Shown: piece by piece, positions 1-11,124 of the stretch
Numbering within the stretch: the first letter of the stretch is position 1
Layout of the letters: each line of letters opens with the position of its first letter
NCBI GenBank assembly: GCA_009667805.1
Contig: CM019066.1
Location: 8,432,001-8,496,000, forward strand
DNA: 64,000 nucleotides
Origin: Leptobrachium leishanense
Taxonomy: Eukaryota > Chordata > Amphibia > Anura > Megophryidae
Direction of reading: 5' to 3'
The notes under the pieces: model-generated
Database searches by the model: none
Told to the model about the DNA's origin: nothing
What the model saw: only the letters and a program-made list of their open reading frames with translations
Translations under genes and position numbers: made by a program

Positions 1-142
1 GGAGAATAACTGGAGAATGGAAAATTCTAGGTCAAAATAGCCAAACCAGAAAAATTCTCCCATTTATCTCACTTTCCAAATCGGCTATTTGGTCTAGATT
101 GTTCTCTTCTCCTGCCAGCTCTCCTGGCTTTCACCTCTCTCT
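1..142. mobile_element. MITE family A, fragment
   Basis: This is part of a short palindromic element that recurs in the window (143-1176, 1178-1309, 2344-2524, 15247-15429, 54720-54901, 54993-55174). Full copies are about 180 bp and are nearly self-complementary. Their ends read CAGGGTTATTCAGAGAG and their arms contain the string ggagaatg. This copy enters from outside the window and stops at a second copy at 143. It has no coding capacity. Confidence 0.7.
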
Positions 143-230
143 CAGGGTTGTTCAGAGAAAGGTAAAACCAGGAGAATGGCAGGAAAAGAGAACAATCTGG
201 ACCAAATAGCCGATTTGGAAAGTGAGATAA

Positions 231-654
231 GGCTAGGGTCAGACTAACGCATTTTTCACAGCGACCGTAAAAAAGTGCGTCCGAAAGCATTGCCGTATTT
301 TTTCACGGAATGCGCGAAAACGGTCAGACGATGCACATTTTTGTGCGTAATTTTTTACGGATCCAAACCAGGAAACTTTGGGTGTCTGGACGTTATGTTG
401 GCCGGACATGAGCAGGGTCTGACGTCTCCAAATCGCACACACGCCGCTAGTGGACGCAGCGCACTCTGTACGTCCGTACTAGCAGTTCTGCGTTCTCGAA
501 AAAATGTGTTCATTTTTCACTTGCGTTGCGCAGCCGGACTTTCGTGCGACCGTACTTCGTATATTGGCTGTCATTGCCCATCATTTGCTGCTAGTGCGTC
601 CGTGATTAAGTGAGCCTAAACGCACGTTAAAAATTCGCTAGTCTGACCCTAGCC
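231..654. mobile_element. MITE family B, copy 1
   Basis: This 424-bp element has terminal inverted repeats beginning GGCTAGGGTCAGAC and is flanked by TAA on both sides (228-230 and 655-657). A 3-bp TWA duplication is typical of PIF/Harbinger elements, so this is probably a non-autonomous Harbinger-like MITE; the superfamily is inferred from the site only. The interior is strikingly CpG-rich for vertebrate repeat DNA. No transposase is encoded. Other copies lie at 658-1081, 18198-18624, 37514-37940 and 42813-43239. Confidence 0.8.
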
Positions 655-657
655 TAA

Positions 658-1081
658 GGCTAGGGTCAGACTAACGCATTTTTCGCGTTGTCCGTGAAAA
701 TGTGCGTTCGAAGAATGGACGTATTTTTTCACGGAATACGCAATAGCGGTCATACGATGCGCAGTTTCATCCGTGATTTTGTACGGATCATCAATTAAAC
801 ACTTCTTGCATCTGGACGTTATATGGGCCGGACATTAGCAGCGTCTGACGTCTCCTAATCACGCACACACGCGCTAGCGGACGCAGCGCACTCTGTACGT
901 CAGTACTAGTGGTTTAACGTTCTTGAAAAAATGCGTTCATTTTCCACTTGCGTTGCGCAGCCGGACTTTTGTGCGACCGTACTTCGTATATTGGCCGTCA
1001 TTGCCTGGCATCTGCTGCTAGTGCGGCCGTGATTAAGTGCGCCTGCACACGCGTTCGCACTGCCTCAGTCTGACCCTAGCC
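658..1081. mobile_element. MITE family B, copy 2, tandem to copy 1
   Basis: This second 424-bp B element is in the same orientation as copy 1 and separated from it only by one shared TAA (655-657), with another TAA at 1082-1084. The two copies differ at many positions, so this is not a fresh duplication. Confidence 0.8.
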
Positions 1082-1177
1082 TAAATGGGAGAATTTTTCT
1101 GGTTTGGCTATTTTGACCTAGAATTTTCCATTCTCCAGTCATTCTCCTGCTCTTCACCGCTCTCTGAATAACCCTGA

Positions 1178-1309
1178 CAGGGTTATTCAGAGAAAGGTGA
1201 AACTCAGGAGAATGACTGAACCAGAAAAATTCTCCCATTTATCTCACTTTCCAAATCGGCTATTTGGTCTAGAATTTTCCTTTCTCCTGCTTTTCATCGC
1301 CAAAAAATC
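1178..1309. mobile_element. MITE family A, truncated copy
   Basis: The A terminus CAGGGTTATTCAGAGA starts at 1178, one base after the previous copy ends. The sequence follows the family until about 1309 and then joins the hAT 3'-end fragment. Confidence 0.65.
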
Positions 1310-1715
1310 AGTAAACTTTTTCTGCGTGTCCGAAAATGTCTCCTCTTTTCATACAGACTGCCGCCCCAAGTAGTTGTTTATGGATAGATTAGAGGAAAAC
1401 TGTTTACCATAATTTGAAATGTCATTTTTTTGTTTTTAAGTGTTTCTATACATCCTAGAAATCCGCCACTTCACGGGCAGGTTATGGGGACCTCCTAGGC
1501 ACGATATTTGAAGGAATTTTTCATTTTTATTTTTAATCCTTATTTCATGGAAAACTCACTGTCCCTTTAAAAACGTTTTTTTTTTTTTATTTCTGTCCTT
1601 GTTTCCTGTCCCCCAGGGCACTACTCAGACCACCATACACCTTTTATGGCAAATATCTAGCATATATGCCCTCTTGGAGGGCACTCTAAAAACGGAATTT
1701 TCAGCCCCATTGACT
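1310..1715. mobile_element. 3'-end fragment of the BED-type hAT family
   Basis: The sequence closely matches 8933-9350, the 3' noncoding end of the hAT element at 2682-9436. It includes the segment with gttgtttatggatagatta and the block ending gccccattgactt. It has no transposase. A third copy lies at 54122-54390. Confidence 0.75.
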
Positions 1716-2222
1716 TTAGGCTTGTGCATCGATTTTTTTTTCGGTTCGATTCGATTTTTCGGATTTTTAAAGTTTTCGATTCCGCTCGTTTTGACCGATT
1801 TATGTTTCGATTCGGTTCGGCTCGACTCGTTTTTCGTGAAATTTTTTTCGGAATTTCGACCATTTTTCGTATTTTCGTAATACTTTTCGTATTTTCGGAA
1901 ATTTTCGTTTTTCCGAATTGTAAATGGTTTCAGAATATCGACCATTTTTCGTATTTTCGTGTCACTTAGCTCGTTTTTTGTATCGACTTTTCGTATTTTC
2001 GAAAATTTTCGTTTTTCCGGAACGTCTGTTCTCCTCGTTTCAAAGCAATAAATTTCGATTTGACACATTTCAAGTACATTCGAAAATTCCGAAAATATTT
2101 CGTTTCGGCTCGAAAAACTTTTCGGATCTGCCATTTTCGGATCTAAAAATTTTCGGAAAAATCGTCCGCATCCGAAAACACGAATCGGGTGATTTGGCCA
2201 TTGGAGAGGGCTGGGGAACAAA
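1716..2222. mobile_element. hAT MITE family H, incomplete copy
   Basis: The segment starts with ttaggcttgtgcatcga and continues as T/C-rich sequence with many ttcgtattttcg motifs. It resembles the inverted right half of the complete H element at 35510-36373. No target duplication is visible. Open frames across it reflect its skewed composition. Confidence 0.55.
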
Positions 2223-2343
2223 ATGACGTGTCAGAACCCACAAACCCACACCTCCTAACAGTAATGAAAAGTACAGGTACCAGCTGTTCAAGGAGACTCT
2301 CATCACAATGTCTATATTTAGCATAAAAAGAAATAAAACCAAC

Positions 2344-2524
2344 ATGGTTATTCAGAGAGAGGTGAAAAGCAGGAGAATGGCTGGAGAATGGAAAATTCTA
2401 GGTCAAAATAGCCAAACCAGAAAAACTCCCCCATTTATCTCACTTTCCAAATCGGCTATTTTGACCTACAATTTTCCATTCTCCAGCCATTCTCCTGCTT
2501 TTCACCGCTCTCTGAATAACCCTG
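2344..2524. mobile_element. MITE family A copy
   Basis: This is a nearly complete palindrome of about 180 bp. Its left end ggttattcagagagaggtg pairs with its right end at 2500-2524, which closes with gaataaccctg. Confidence 0.75.
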
Positions 2525-3094
2525 CAAGTCTCTCAAATAATCAAGAATATGACTTTACTCTTACACAAAAGCCTGGTAATTGGACATGCATTGATTGTAA
2601 CACCTCGCATGTGACATCCTTCATTCTTTCAAGCAAAAATTCTTCTATAAAATCTTAAAAACGGTATTGGCTACATTGTCATAGGGATGAGCTGTTCAGG
2701 TTCGGACGGTTCGGGGTTCGACCTGAACTTAGCCTGTTCGAGCAGATCGTGAACCCCGAACATTTCCGGGTGTTCGCCGCATGTTCGACCACAATGGACC
2801 ACAATGCATTTTCCCACTGGCCTGAAGCTCGTAATTAGCTACAGCCTTGCACCTGACCACAGGTCTGGTGCAAGACTGGTTGAACACTATGCCAATCACC
2901 GCTCAGAGTCCCCTGATTGGGCAAATTTTGCCCAGTCATGGGCTCACAGAGCTAAGTCCCGCAGCACACTATATAAGGTTTCCACGCAACGCTTCTGCAC
3001 GCATTTCAGAGGAGATTTCAAAGGAGATAGTTGTGTGTGTTGTTACTTCCGGTCTGCCACGCTACTGGGGGGGTCTGGGGTGTCTCATTTTGAC

Positions 3095-3850
3095 CAAATA
3101 TCAGGGAATGTAGGTGATGTGTGTCTTGTCACTGTGCCAGCAAGTTTTTTTGGGGTTTACAACTTTATTTAAAACATTTGGGAATTGAGGTGATTTTCTG
3201 GGTCTTGTCACTGTGCCAGCAAATCTTTTTGGGTCTCATTTATACCAAATATCAGGGAATTTAGGTGATGTGTGTCTTGTCACTGTGCCAGCAAGTTTTT
3301 GTTGGGGTTTACAACTTTATTTAAAACAATTGTGAATTGAGGTGATCTTCTGTGTCTCGTCACACAGCCAGCAAGTTTTTTTGGGGCTCACTAATTTCTT
3401 TAAAACACTTGTGAATTAAGTTGATCTGTGTCTCGTCACACAAACAGTACCACGCTGTATTTTGGTGCTCACTAATTTCTTTAAAACACTTGTGAATTAA
3501 GTTGATCTGTTTCTCGTCACATAAACAGTACCACGCTGTATTTTGCGGCTCACTAATTTATTTAAAACATTTGTGAATTGAAGTGATCTTCTGTGTCTCG
3601 TCACACAGCCAGCAAGTTTTTTTGGGGCTCACTAATTTCTTTAAAACACTTGTGAATTAAGGTGATCTGTGTCTCGTCATACAAACAGTACCACGCTGTA
3701 TTTTGGGGTTCACTAATTTCTTCAAAACACTTGTGAATTAAGTTAATCTGTGTCTCGTCACACAAACAGTACCACGCTGTATTTTGGGGCTCACTAATTT
3801 ATTTAAAACATTTGTGAATTAAGGTGATCTGTCTCTTGTCACTGGCTGCC
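3095..3850 (+). repeat. Tandem ~80-bp repeat in hAT 5' region
   Basis: About nine degenerate copies of an 80-bp unit lie between the hAT 5' end and the transposase gene. Each contains a gtgaatt(a/g)ag step and a ctgtgtctcgtcacac block, with spacing of 78-84 bp. Subterminal repeats of this sort often bind transposase in hAT elements; that role is inferred. Confidence 0.75.
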
Positions 3851-3950
3851 AGCTATCAGTGTGTCTCACTGAGTTATACCAGAGTTATTTAAATCTTTAT
3901 ACCAGAGTTGAATCAGAGTTCTGTATATATTAATCTATATATCACTCACC

Positions 3951-6900
3951 ATGTCTGAAAGAACAAAAAGGACAGGCAGACGCTCCCAGCCACAGATAAG
4001 AGGGCAAGCATCCCCTGTGTCGGGAGGCTGTGTCTCTGGTCGTGGTGGATGGGGTGCATCGCTTGTCCTTTCTAACTGGTGCTGGCCGTCTTAAGCAGCA
4101 GCAACATACAGAGGACTTGGTGGATTGGCTAACCAGGCCATCCTCATCCTCCGAGTCCTCTGCCAGCCAGGCTTCTAGTGCTTTACAGTCCACCTCAGCT
4201 GCCAAAGCATCTAATGCAGCCTCCATGTCCACAGCTACTCCTGCTGTAGCCTCGCTATCACACACGGAGGATTCAGCTGAATTGTTTGACTATAATGAGA
4301 GTGACATGCTGCTTGAGGATGCGCAGCAGGTACAGTGCTCTGATTCAATCTCTGAGGTTGAGGAAGGGAGTATAATCAACCTAGAGGAAGGGGGTACCAG
4401 TGATGACACACAAATAACTGGCGCTCATGTTGCCCCAGCAGCTGCAGCATGCTGCCAAGTTGGCTCCAGTGACGACGAGATCGGGGGTGATTATGATGAC
4501 AATGATGATGAGGTCACTGACTCCACCTGGGTCCCTGATCGAACAGAGGAATCAAGTGAGGAGGAAGGGGAGGAGGAGGAGGAGGAAACAGCAAACACGA
4601 GGCACAACATCCTCTGTGACCAACCGTAGCACTAGCCAGTCCAAGGCATCACATGTCAGAGCTGCTCCAGTGCAGAGCGCTGTTGTCTCAAAGAACACAT
4701 GCAGGAACTCTGCTGTCTGGGAGTTCTTTAAGAAATGTGCAGCAGACCCCACCGTTGCTATTTGTAATCTATGTCAGAGGAGGCTGAAGCGTGTGATAAA
4801 CACCGGACACTTGGGTACCACGTGCTTGAGGCGACATATGAACAAGTGCCACACATCCCGTTGGCACAAAACTTTGCGTAGGTCCTCCTCCTCCTCATCT
4901 GTCTCTACCCACACTGTATGTCCTGCCATGTCATTGCCTACAACCTCCACCGACAGGGATGATGCTACAGTAATGGATGTACCAGCAGGTCCTTCCTCAC
5001 AATGTGTCATCATCCCAGTAGCTGAAGATATACGCAGTCAGATTATGTTGCCGCAGCTGCTGCAGCGAAAGAAAAAATATAGTCCCAACCATCCCCAAGC
5101 ACAGCGTTTAAATGCCAGCTTAGCAAAATTACTCGCATTGCAGCGGCTGCCTTTCCAGCTAGTGGACTCTGCTCCCTTCCGTGAATTTGCTGAATGTGCT
5201 GTACCACAGTGGCAGGTTCCAAAACGTCATTACTTTTCACGCAAGGCCATTGCAGCACAATACCAGCACGTGGAAGACAATGTTATCCAGTCATTGGGAA
5301 AGGCAGTCAGCAGCAAGGCGCATGTGACTTTAGAAACGTGGTCCAGCAAGCATGGACAGGGTCGTTACATTTCCTTCACGGCACACTGTGTAACTCTGTG
5401 AGGGATCCAAGATGGGGCTCTGTGCTGGAGCTTGTTCATCCACCATGCCTCCAGACAGCTGCTTGTTTGAGGTCTGCCTGCTCCACCACCACCACCTCTC
5501 CCTCTTCCTCCTCCTCCTCCTTCTCTGTCTCTGGCAAAGTGGCAGTTAAACCGACGCCTGACAGGGTCTACGCAATGGCTCAATCAAAAAGATGCCATAC
5601 TGTGCTTGAGCTGGTTTGTTTAGGGGACAGGAGCCACAAGGGGGTCAGAAATTTTGTCAGCTCTGCAGGGGCAGGTGCAGAGATGGTTAACACCACGCCA
5701 GCTTGAGCTGGGAATGATCGTCTGAGATAATGGCAGCAACCTTCTCTCTGCCCTACGCAAGGGTAAATTGACGCATGTACCATGCCTAGCACACGTCCTA
5801 AATCTGGTGGTACAGCGTTTCCTAACCAAGTACCCAGGGCTGCCAGAGCTTCTCATCCAGGCCAGAAAGGTCTGCACCCACTTCAGACGGTCATTCCCAG
5901 CAAGCGTTCGTCTGGCAGAAATTCAAAGAGAATTCCACCTTCCCAGAAACCGTCTGATCTGTGACATGCCCACCAGGTGGAACTCGACATTAGCAATGCT
6001 GCAGCGTCTGCACAAGCAGCATAGGGTCATCAACGAGTACCTGTGTGAGTATGGCACAAGGACAGGTTCAGGTCAACTTGTTTTTTTTTCCCCCCCACAG
6101 TGGCTGATGATCAAGGATGCCTGCACTGTACTGTCACCATTTGAGGAGGCAACGAGGATGGTGAGCAGGGACAGTGCATGCATCAGTGACACAATTCCTT
6201 TAGTGTTCCTGCTGGAGCACACTATACAGGGAATTATAGATGTGGCTCTAGAGGCAGAGCAGCGGGAGGAAGAGGAGGCCTTCCCTTGCTCTCAAGGCCC
6301 CAGTCTTTCCGCAGACAGCATTCCAGCGGGTCCTACTCAGATCAGACAGGAGGAGGAAGAGGAGGAGGACTATTTAAGTAGTGGGGGCATTGAAGGTGGG
6401 GATTCCTCAAGGGAGGGTTTTGTGTGCCCAGAAACAGAAGGGCTTGTGCGGGGCTGGGAGGAGGAAGTGCACGATACGGTCATCCTCATTGACCAGGAAG
6501 ACTCGGCAGCTAATGCCACCTCCAACCTACGCTGCATGGGCTCCTTAATGATGCAAAGCCTGCTAAAGGACCCCAGGATTCGTGCTATCAAGGAGAGGGA
6601 TCATTACTGGTTGGCAACCCTTCTTGATCCACGATACAAGGGGAAAGTTGCAGAGCTCATCCTGCCCACACAGAGGGAGCACAGGATGACAAAACTTGAG
6701 GACGCTCTAAAGCGACACTTGTGTAACACCTTTCCAGACACTGGTAGGTTACCAAGTGCTGACACACGTGCTTCTGAGGCTGCAGGTGATCAGAGGAATA
6801 GCGGTGAAGGCCAGGGCCGCTTGACTGATGCTTTTTTAAATTTTTTTAGTCCACGACGCCCAAGGACGTCAAATGTAGGCACCCGTTGCCAGCGTCTTCA

Positions 6901-7117
6901 CCATATGGTGCAGGACTACCTAGGGGCAAGGGCAGACCTGGATACCTTTCCAGCAGATGATCCACTGGCTTACTAGGTGTTGAGATTGGATCACTGGCCA
7001 GAACTTAGCCAATATGCTATGCAGCTACTAGGTTGCCCTTCATCTAGCGTGCTTTCCGAAAGGACATTCAGTGCCACTGGAGGTTTTGTCACAGACAAAA
7101 GAGTGCGATATTTATAA
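3951..7117 (+). pseudogene. hAT transposase, BED zinc-finger type (broken)
   Basis: The frame starting at 4030 gives an acidic Ser/Glu-rich N-terminus and shifts at about 4590. The second frame carries a BED finger at about 4710-4860 (CNLC followed by a HMNKCH-type pair). Around 5700 the motif expected to read SDNG is preceded by a TGA. From 5768 the frame covers the conserved core (HVPCLAHVLNLVVQRF, then TRWNSTLAMLQRL near 5970). A TAG at 6974-6976 precedes the C-terminal dimerisation motif with SVLSERTFSATGG at about 7040-7100. hAT transposases cut and paste DNA with an RNase H-like fold. This copy has at least two frame breaks and two or more stops, so no full protein can be made. The ATG at 3951 opens a different short frame and is a weaker start. 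Confidence 0.88.
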
Positions 7118-7204
7118 AAATGAATCAGTCCTGGATCAGCAGCTATCAATCCCCTGATGCTGAAGTAATGGAATAGATAGGGGATGTCCTCTTCTGCATT
7201 CACA

Positions 7205-7650
7205 AAACCTCCAGCACTGGACTCTTCCACAATACCACAAAAGGGTTACGGTGTGAAGGCACTTGCTGCCATGAAAGGCACAATATTTGGCTGCACTGAC
7301 GCCTGTGCCAGATTTATATCATTTTATTTTTTTGAACCTCAGGGTCCAACCCTGCACTCTTCCACAATACCACAGAGGGGTTACTGTATGATGATACTTG
7401 CTGACCTGGCAGTCTTGCACCAAAGGCAGAATATCTGGGTGCACTGACGCCCATTCCCAGATTCATATCTTTTTAATATAGGACCGCATGGTCCACCCCT
7501 GCACTCTTCCACAATACCACAGAGGGGTTACTGTATGATAGTACTTGCATGCCTGGCACTAATGGCAGAATATCTGGGTGCACTGCCATTGACGCCTGTA
7601 TCAGATTCATATCCTCAGAGGGGTTACAGTGTGATAGCACTGTTGCCGAC
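7205..7650 (+). repeat. Tandem ~140-bp repeat in hAT 3' region
   Basis: Three to four diverged copies of a unit contain cttccacaataccacag, a ggggttac step and a gggtgcactgacgcc-like end. They start near 7217, 7354 and 7500, with a partial copy after 7600. Confidence 0.7.
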
Positions 7651-7669
7651 GCTAAAAGCCCAATTTTAA

Positions 7670-8875
7670 CCCTTTCGCTGCTGAGGCTTTTCCTGCCCCT
7701 GTGCTGAGGTCATTTTTACCGGTTTTGCTCATCATGTTTAAATGTGTTTTGAAGGCTTATTTTAGTATATTACCCAGACATATTATATATCGTTCTTTCC
7801 GTCAGACTCGGTAGATTCATAATATGTCATTATTATATGTATACGTTATGTCATGTCTGTATATTATAACAAAAAATTCAATAATATAAGTATTATCAAT
7901 AATTTACAACGTGTAAAGTGTTTTTTTTTCACATTTTAACATGCGAGCAATTGCGGTTATATTTTGTATGGGGTGCGCTTGTTAAAAAAATTAGAGATGG
8001 GGTCTCGTTACATTTTTTTTTGGGGAAAATTACGCGATTTTTAACAAACGCACCGCATACAAAAATCGTTAGTGCAGCATCATTGTTCACATTATAATTG
8101 AAATGGGAACAATATTGCTACACTAACGAACCAAAAAAAAGAAAAAAAACTGTTTATTTTTTCTTTTTATAATTTCTTTTTTAAATATATTTTTATTTTT
8201 ATTTTTAATTTTAATTTTTTTTTAAAAACTTTTTCACATTCGAGTTTGGTATCGTTGGAACGGCCATGCTCTGGCCGATCCAACCATACCAAACTTTAAC
8301 CCCTAGCTGCCACGGATCGGGAGATAGGGAGTTCCAATGAACTCCCTATCTCCACCGTTGGTGGCAGTTAGGGGTTAACTCTAGGACTGGCGTCATCGTG
8401 CTATGCACGATGACGCCAGTCCTCAGGGGGAGTTCCCGGAGGCTTGGCCGACATCCAAGATGTCGGCCAGCTCCGGGAAAGGATCACGAACCGGCGCTTT
8501 TCAGCGCCGATTCGCGATCCAGCTCCCCAGGGGTTAATGCCAGGCACCATTTGGAAGGGCAGGCTGTGCCCTTCCAAATGGTGCCTGGGTTAACCCCCGC
8601 AACGCCGCCGATCGGGAGGGAGAGAGGCCCCCCCGCACATGCGGGGGGGCGCCTGAATTAGGGGTCATCGCGCTGCCGCAATGACACCTAATTTCAGCGG
8701 CTGCGGTTCCGGATGCTGGGCTGACATCGAGGATGTCAGCCCGCACCGGGGGGGCCAGCGATCGGCCGGAACCCGGCCGAACGCTGGCCCCAAAGGGAGG
8801 ACGCGCTCAGCGCGTCCTCCACATACCAGCAGCCATGCGGAGGACGCGCTGAGCGCGTCCTCCGCATTGAAGTGG
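7670..8875 (+). mobile_element. TTAA element family G, copy G1
   Basis: This 1206-bp non-autonomous element is bounded by TTAA on both sides (7666-7669 and 8876-8879), starting CCCTTTCGCTGCTGAGG and ending CATTGAAGTGG. TTAA targets and CCC-type termini are characteristic of piggyBac; assignment to piggyBac is inferred because no transposase is present. The left half is AT-rich, and the right half is a series of perfect hairpins. It sits inside the hAT element and so is younger than it. Other copies are at 19434-20577, 40533-41761 and 60299-62695. Confidence 0.75.
8244..8863. repeat. Chain of 12 adjacent perfect hairpins inside G1
   Basis: Palindromes follow one another with only short gaps: about 8244-8294, 8296-8378, 8383-8423, 8433-8479, 8481-8520, 8534-8592, 8627-8650, 8656-8693, 8719-8741, 8752-8788, 8797-8820 and 8838-8863. 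Arms are 10-25 bp and mostly perfect. A further hairpin lies at about 8069-8127. The same chain appears in G3 and G4. As RNA or extruded DNA this would be an extended run of stem-loops. Function is unknown. Confidence 0.85.
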
Positions 8876-9444
8876 TTAAAGCACCTATTGTTACTTTCAT
8901 CCAAAGCCTGCATAAGTTTCACAATAATTTAGCCAAAAAAACCACTAAACTTTTTCTGCGCGTCCTAAAATGTCTTTTCATACAGGCTGCCGCCCCAAGC
9001 AGTTGTTTATGGATAGATTAAAGGAAAAGCATTTACCGTCATATGAAACGTCATTTTTTTGTTTTTAAGTGTTTCTATACATCCTAGAAATCCGCCACTT
9101 CACGGGCAGGTTATGGGGACCTCCTAGGCACAATATTTGAAGGAATTTTTCGTTTTTATTTTTAACCCTTATTTCATGGAAAACTCACTGTCCCTTTAAA
9201 AACGTTTTTTTAAAACTTTTTGTCCTTGTTTCCTGTCCCCCAGGGCACTACCCGGACCCCCATACACCTTTTATGGCAAATATGTAGCATATATGCCCTC
9301 TTGGAGGGCACTCTAAAAAACTGAATTTTCAGCCCCATTGACTTGCATGGGGGTTCGGGTTCGGTCCCGAACAAATGGGAAGTTCGGGTTCGGGCTCGCC
9401 TCGAACCGAACTCGGGGAGTCTTCGGCTCATCCCTACATTGTCA

Positions 9445-10002
9445 TTGCACATGTTATCTGAACATAGAAAATCCATCAGTTCTGTGTTATGGATAATTGT
9501 TTTCATATTTGAATACAACTGAAATAATGTCTACAGAGCCACAAACATCACGCAAAGATTAGATCTGATTGGATCTTGTCTAAATAAGGTCCTCCCTAAC
9601 ATTTTCATTAGGTCTTTATTAGTAAACACATTATGTCAATAGTTTTTTGTATATAGTTTTATTCATTGTAACTAAAATGTCTATTCACAAAGTATCAAAA
9701 TTGCGTGCATTTTTGGTGATTTGCCGCTCGCTTAGGCGATTCCATTTTGACAAAAAATACAGTGAATTCACTATTTAGCAAATGGTCACCCTATTTTGTA
9801 AAAATTTACGTTATCAGACGTCAGAAAAACTGCCAAATGGCACCAAATTGGCATTGGTGAATTCCACAAAACAAAAACGCACAAAAACAAATAAAATAAG
9901 GAAATCTGTTCTTCTAATAGGAGTTTAAAATCAATAGAAATGTGTCTACATAATAAAAAAGGGTATTTTAATAAATAATAAAATATCTATTACAAAATTA
10001 AA
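9445..10002. other. No gene seen; AT-rich, weak repeat similarity
   Basis: There is no credible coding region. The part from about 9675 to 9860 resembles segments at 25480-25640 and 55400-55560 that share cactatttagcaaatgg-like and gtctattca motifs. It is probably an old DNA-transposon fragment. Confidence 0.5.
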
Positions 10003-10741
10003 GGGCCACATTACATTCTTAACGCAAACGTTTGCGCCGGCATAACAAATTTTCATTGCGTGGGGTAAAAGCATTTGCGCCGAATTCCAAATTACATACT
10101 AAGCGCAACAACCGCGCGCAATCGTCTACCGCGGGTGAACCTGTGTGAACCATGTACTTCGCTTACTGTACTTCGCGCGTCCTATACTTAACATTGTGAG
10201 CGCAAATGAGAATGTGCGCTGGTACCCAGATGGTATTACAATCTATTTCGCGGTAATCACCGCATGGCCTTATCGCGCATAATTTTAGCAACTCCTAAAA
10301 GCTGGTGTTAATTGCAAATCTGAACAACCTGGCTAACCCCAAATATCCAAGCTCATAAAAAGGAATGCACCAAAGCACAGCGGCCCATTCAAATCATACC
10401 AAACCAATACAATGGATGAAGTTATGTGAGCATGTTTTATTGCTGCAGCATATATGCTCGGATTGACAGAGGCAGACGCAATTTCTTAACGTGAGACAGG
10501 TGTGGTTCTTAATTCTGATTGGCTGAATCGCGAAAAACAACTGCACACAAAGATTTTTGCATGAGACGGTACTGCGCGTGCATTTGGATGCGTCCTGATT
10601 GTGCGCGCTATTGATTGGTGGATGAATACACGCGCGAAAATTGTAATTCCAACGATGATTTGCGCACGCAAAACTTTATCGCTTAGCGCAAAGATTTTCA
10701 CTTTGCGCGAGGATTTTAGCATTAAGAATGTAATGTGGCCC
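10003..10741. mobile_element. Harbinger-like MITE family C, copy 1
   Basis: This 739-bp element has inverted ends gggccacattacattctt...aagaatgtaatgtggccc. The interior is rich in gcgc and gcgcaaa motifs. Copies at 33224-33951 and 51497-52212 share the interior stretch with aacctggc/ggccagg and gccattaacaccagctttt. The 33224 copy has a TTA duplication, so Harbinger-type assignment is inferred for the family. There is no open frame of note. Confidence 0.72.
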
Positions 10742-10958
10742 AAAGACTTTTAAAAAAATATAAAACCAAAAATGTCTAAAAGAATACAAAAAGGTCTTTT
10801 AAAAAAGAAAAAAAAGAGTTTTTGCAAAGAATATATAAAAAAGGAATGTGTAAAAAAGGAAATGCAAGGAGTACACTCTAAGGTTCAATGTTGCCGCTCC
10901 AATGGATTCCTCACATCTTTGACCTGGTAACCGCGCTGCCACAGGACAGACCAAGAAA

Positions 10959-11106
10959 AGCTGCTCCGATTGGTGAAGGATTTATTGGTTACAGTCAAGT
11001 ATTACATCTTCTCCCTGATGAAGTCTAATCTTTGTATATAGACGAAACGTGTTGGAGCTTTGTGTATGCCTGTATTACCAATAAATCCTTTATCGATCGG
11101 CTGCTG
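10959..11106 (+). ncRNA. Hammerhead-ribozyme-like motif with long stem I
   Basis: The core reads CTGATGA (11015-11021), a five-pair stem II GTCTA/TAGAC (11023-11027 and 11039-11043), GAAA (11044-11047), then a minimal stem III of the form C-GT-G and a GTT cleavage-type triplet (11051-11053). CTCC before the core pairs with GGAG after it (11054-11057). The pairing extends outward to a stem of roughly 30 bp (about 10959-10989 with 11076-11106). Hammerheads with tiny stem III are known from Penelope-like and related retroelements. One extra A (11022) sits between the core and stem II and may impair cleavage. Nothing proves activity. Confidence 0.5.
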
Positions 11107-11124
11107 TAATTTTTCTGTAACAGA

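Larger units (their letters stand above)
143..1176. mobile_element. MITE family A copy split by two B elements
   Basis: The left arm (143-230) and right arm (1085-1176) of one A palindrome are separated by two family B elements. Joining the arms at a single TAA restores the uninterrupted sequence seen in the A copy at 15247-15429 (gagataaatggg). The B elements are therefore later arrivals. Confidence 0.75.
2682..9436 (+). mobile_element. hAT DNA transposon with BED-finger transposase
   Basis: This is an end-to-end hAT element of 6755 bp. It starts TAGGGATGAGC and ends GCTCATCCCTA. Both sides carry the identical 8-bp duplication CATTGTCA (2674-2681 and 9437-9444), the hAT hallmark. Inside, in order, are a 5' region with 80-bp tandem repeats, a broken transposase gene, a 3' region with repeats of about 140 bp, a nested TTAA element (7670-8875) and a conserved 3' end. 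Without the nested element it would be about 5.5 kb, the size of an autonomous hAT. Frameshifts and stops make it inactive now. Confidence 0.9.

Noticed and set aside
1625..2221. 198-codon minus-strand frame rich in Lys, Asn and Arg
   Set aside because: It lies wholly in a compositionally skewed hAT MITE; the complete H copy shows no conserved frame.
4774..5258. Minus-strand frames across the hAT transposase
   Set aside because: They are shadows of the plus-strand BED-finger and core-domain frames.
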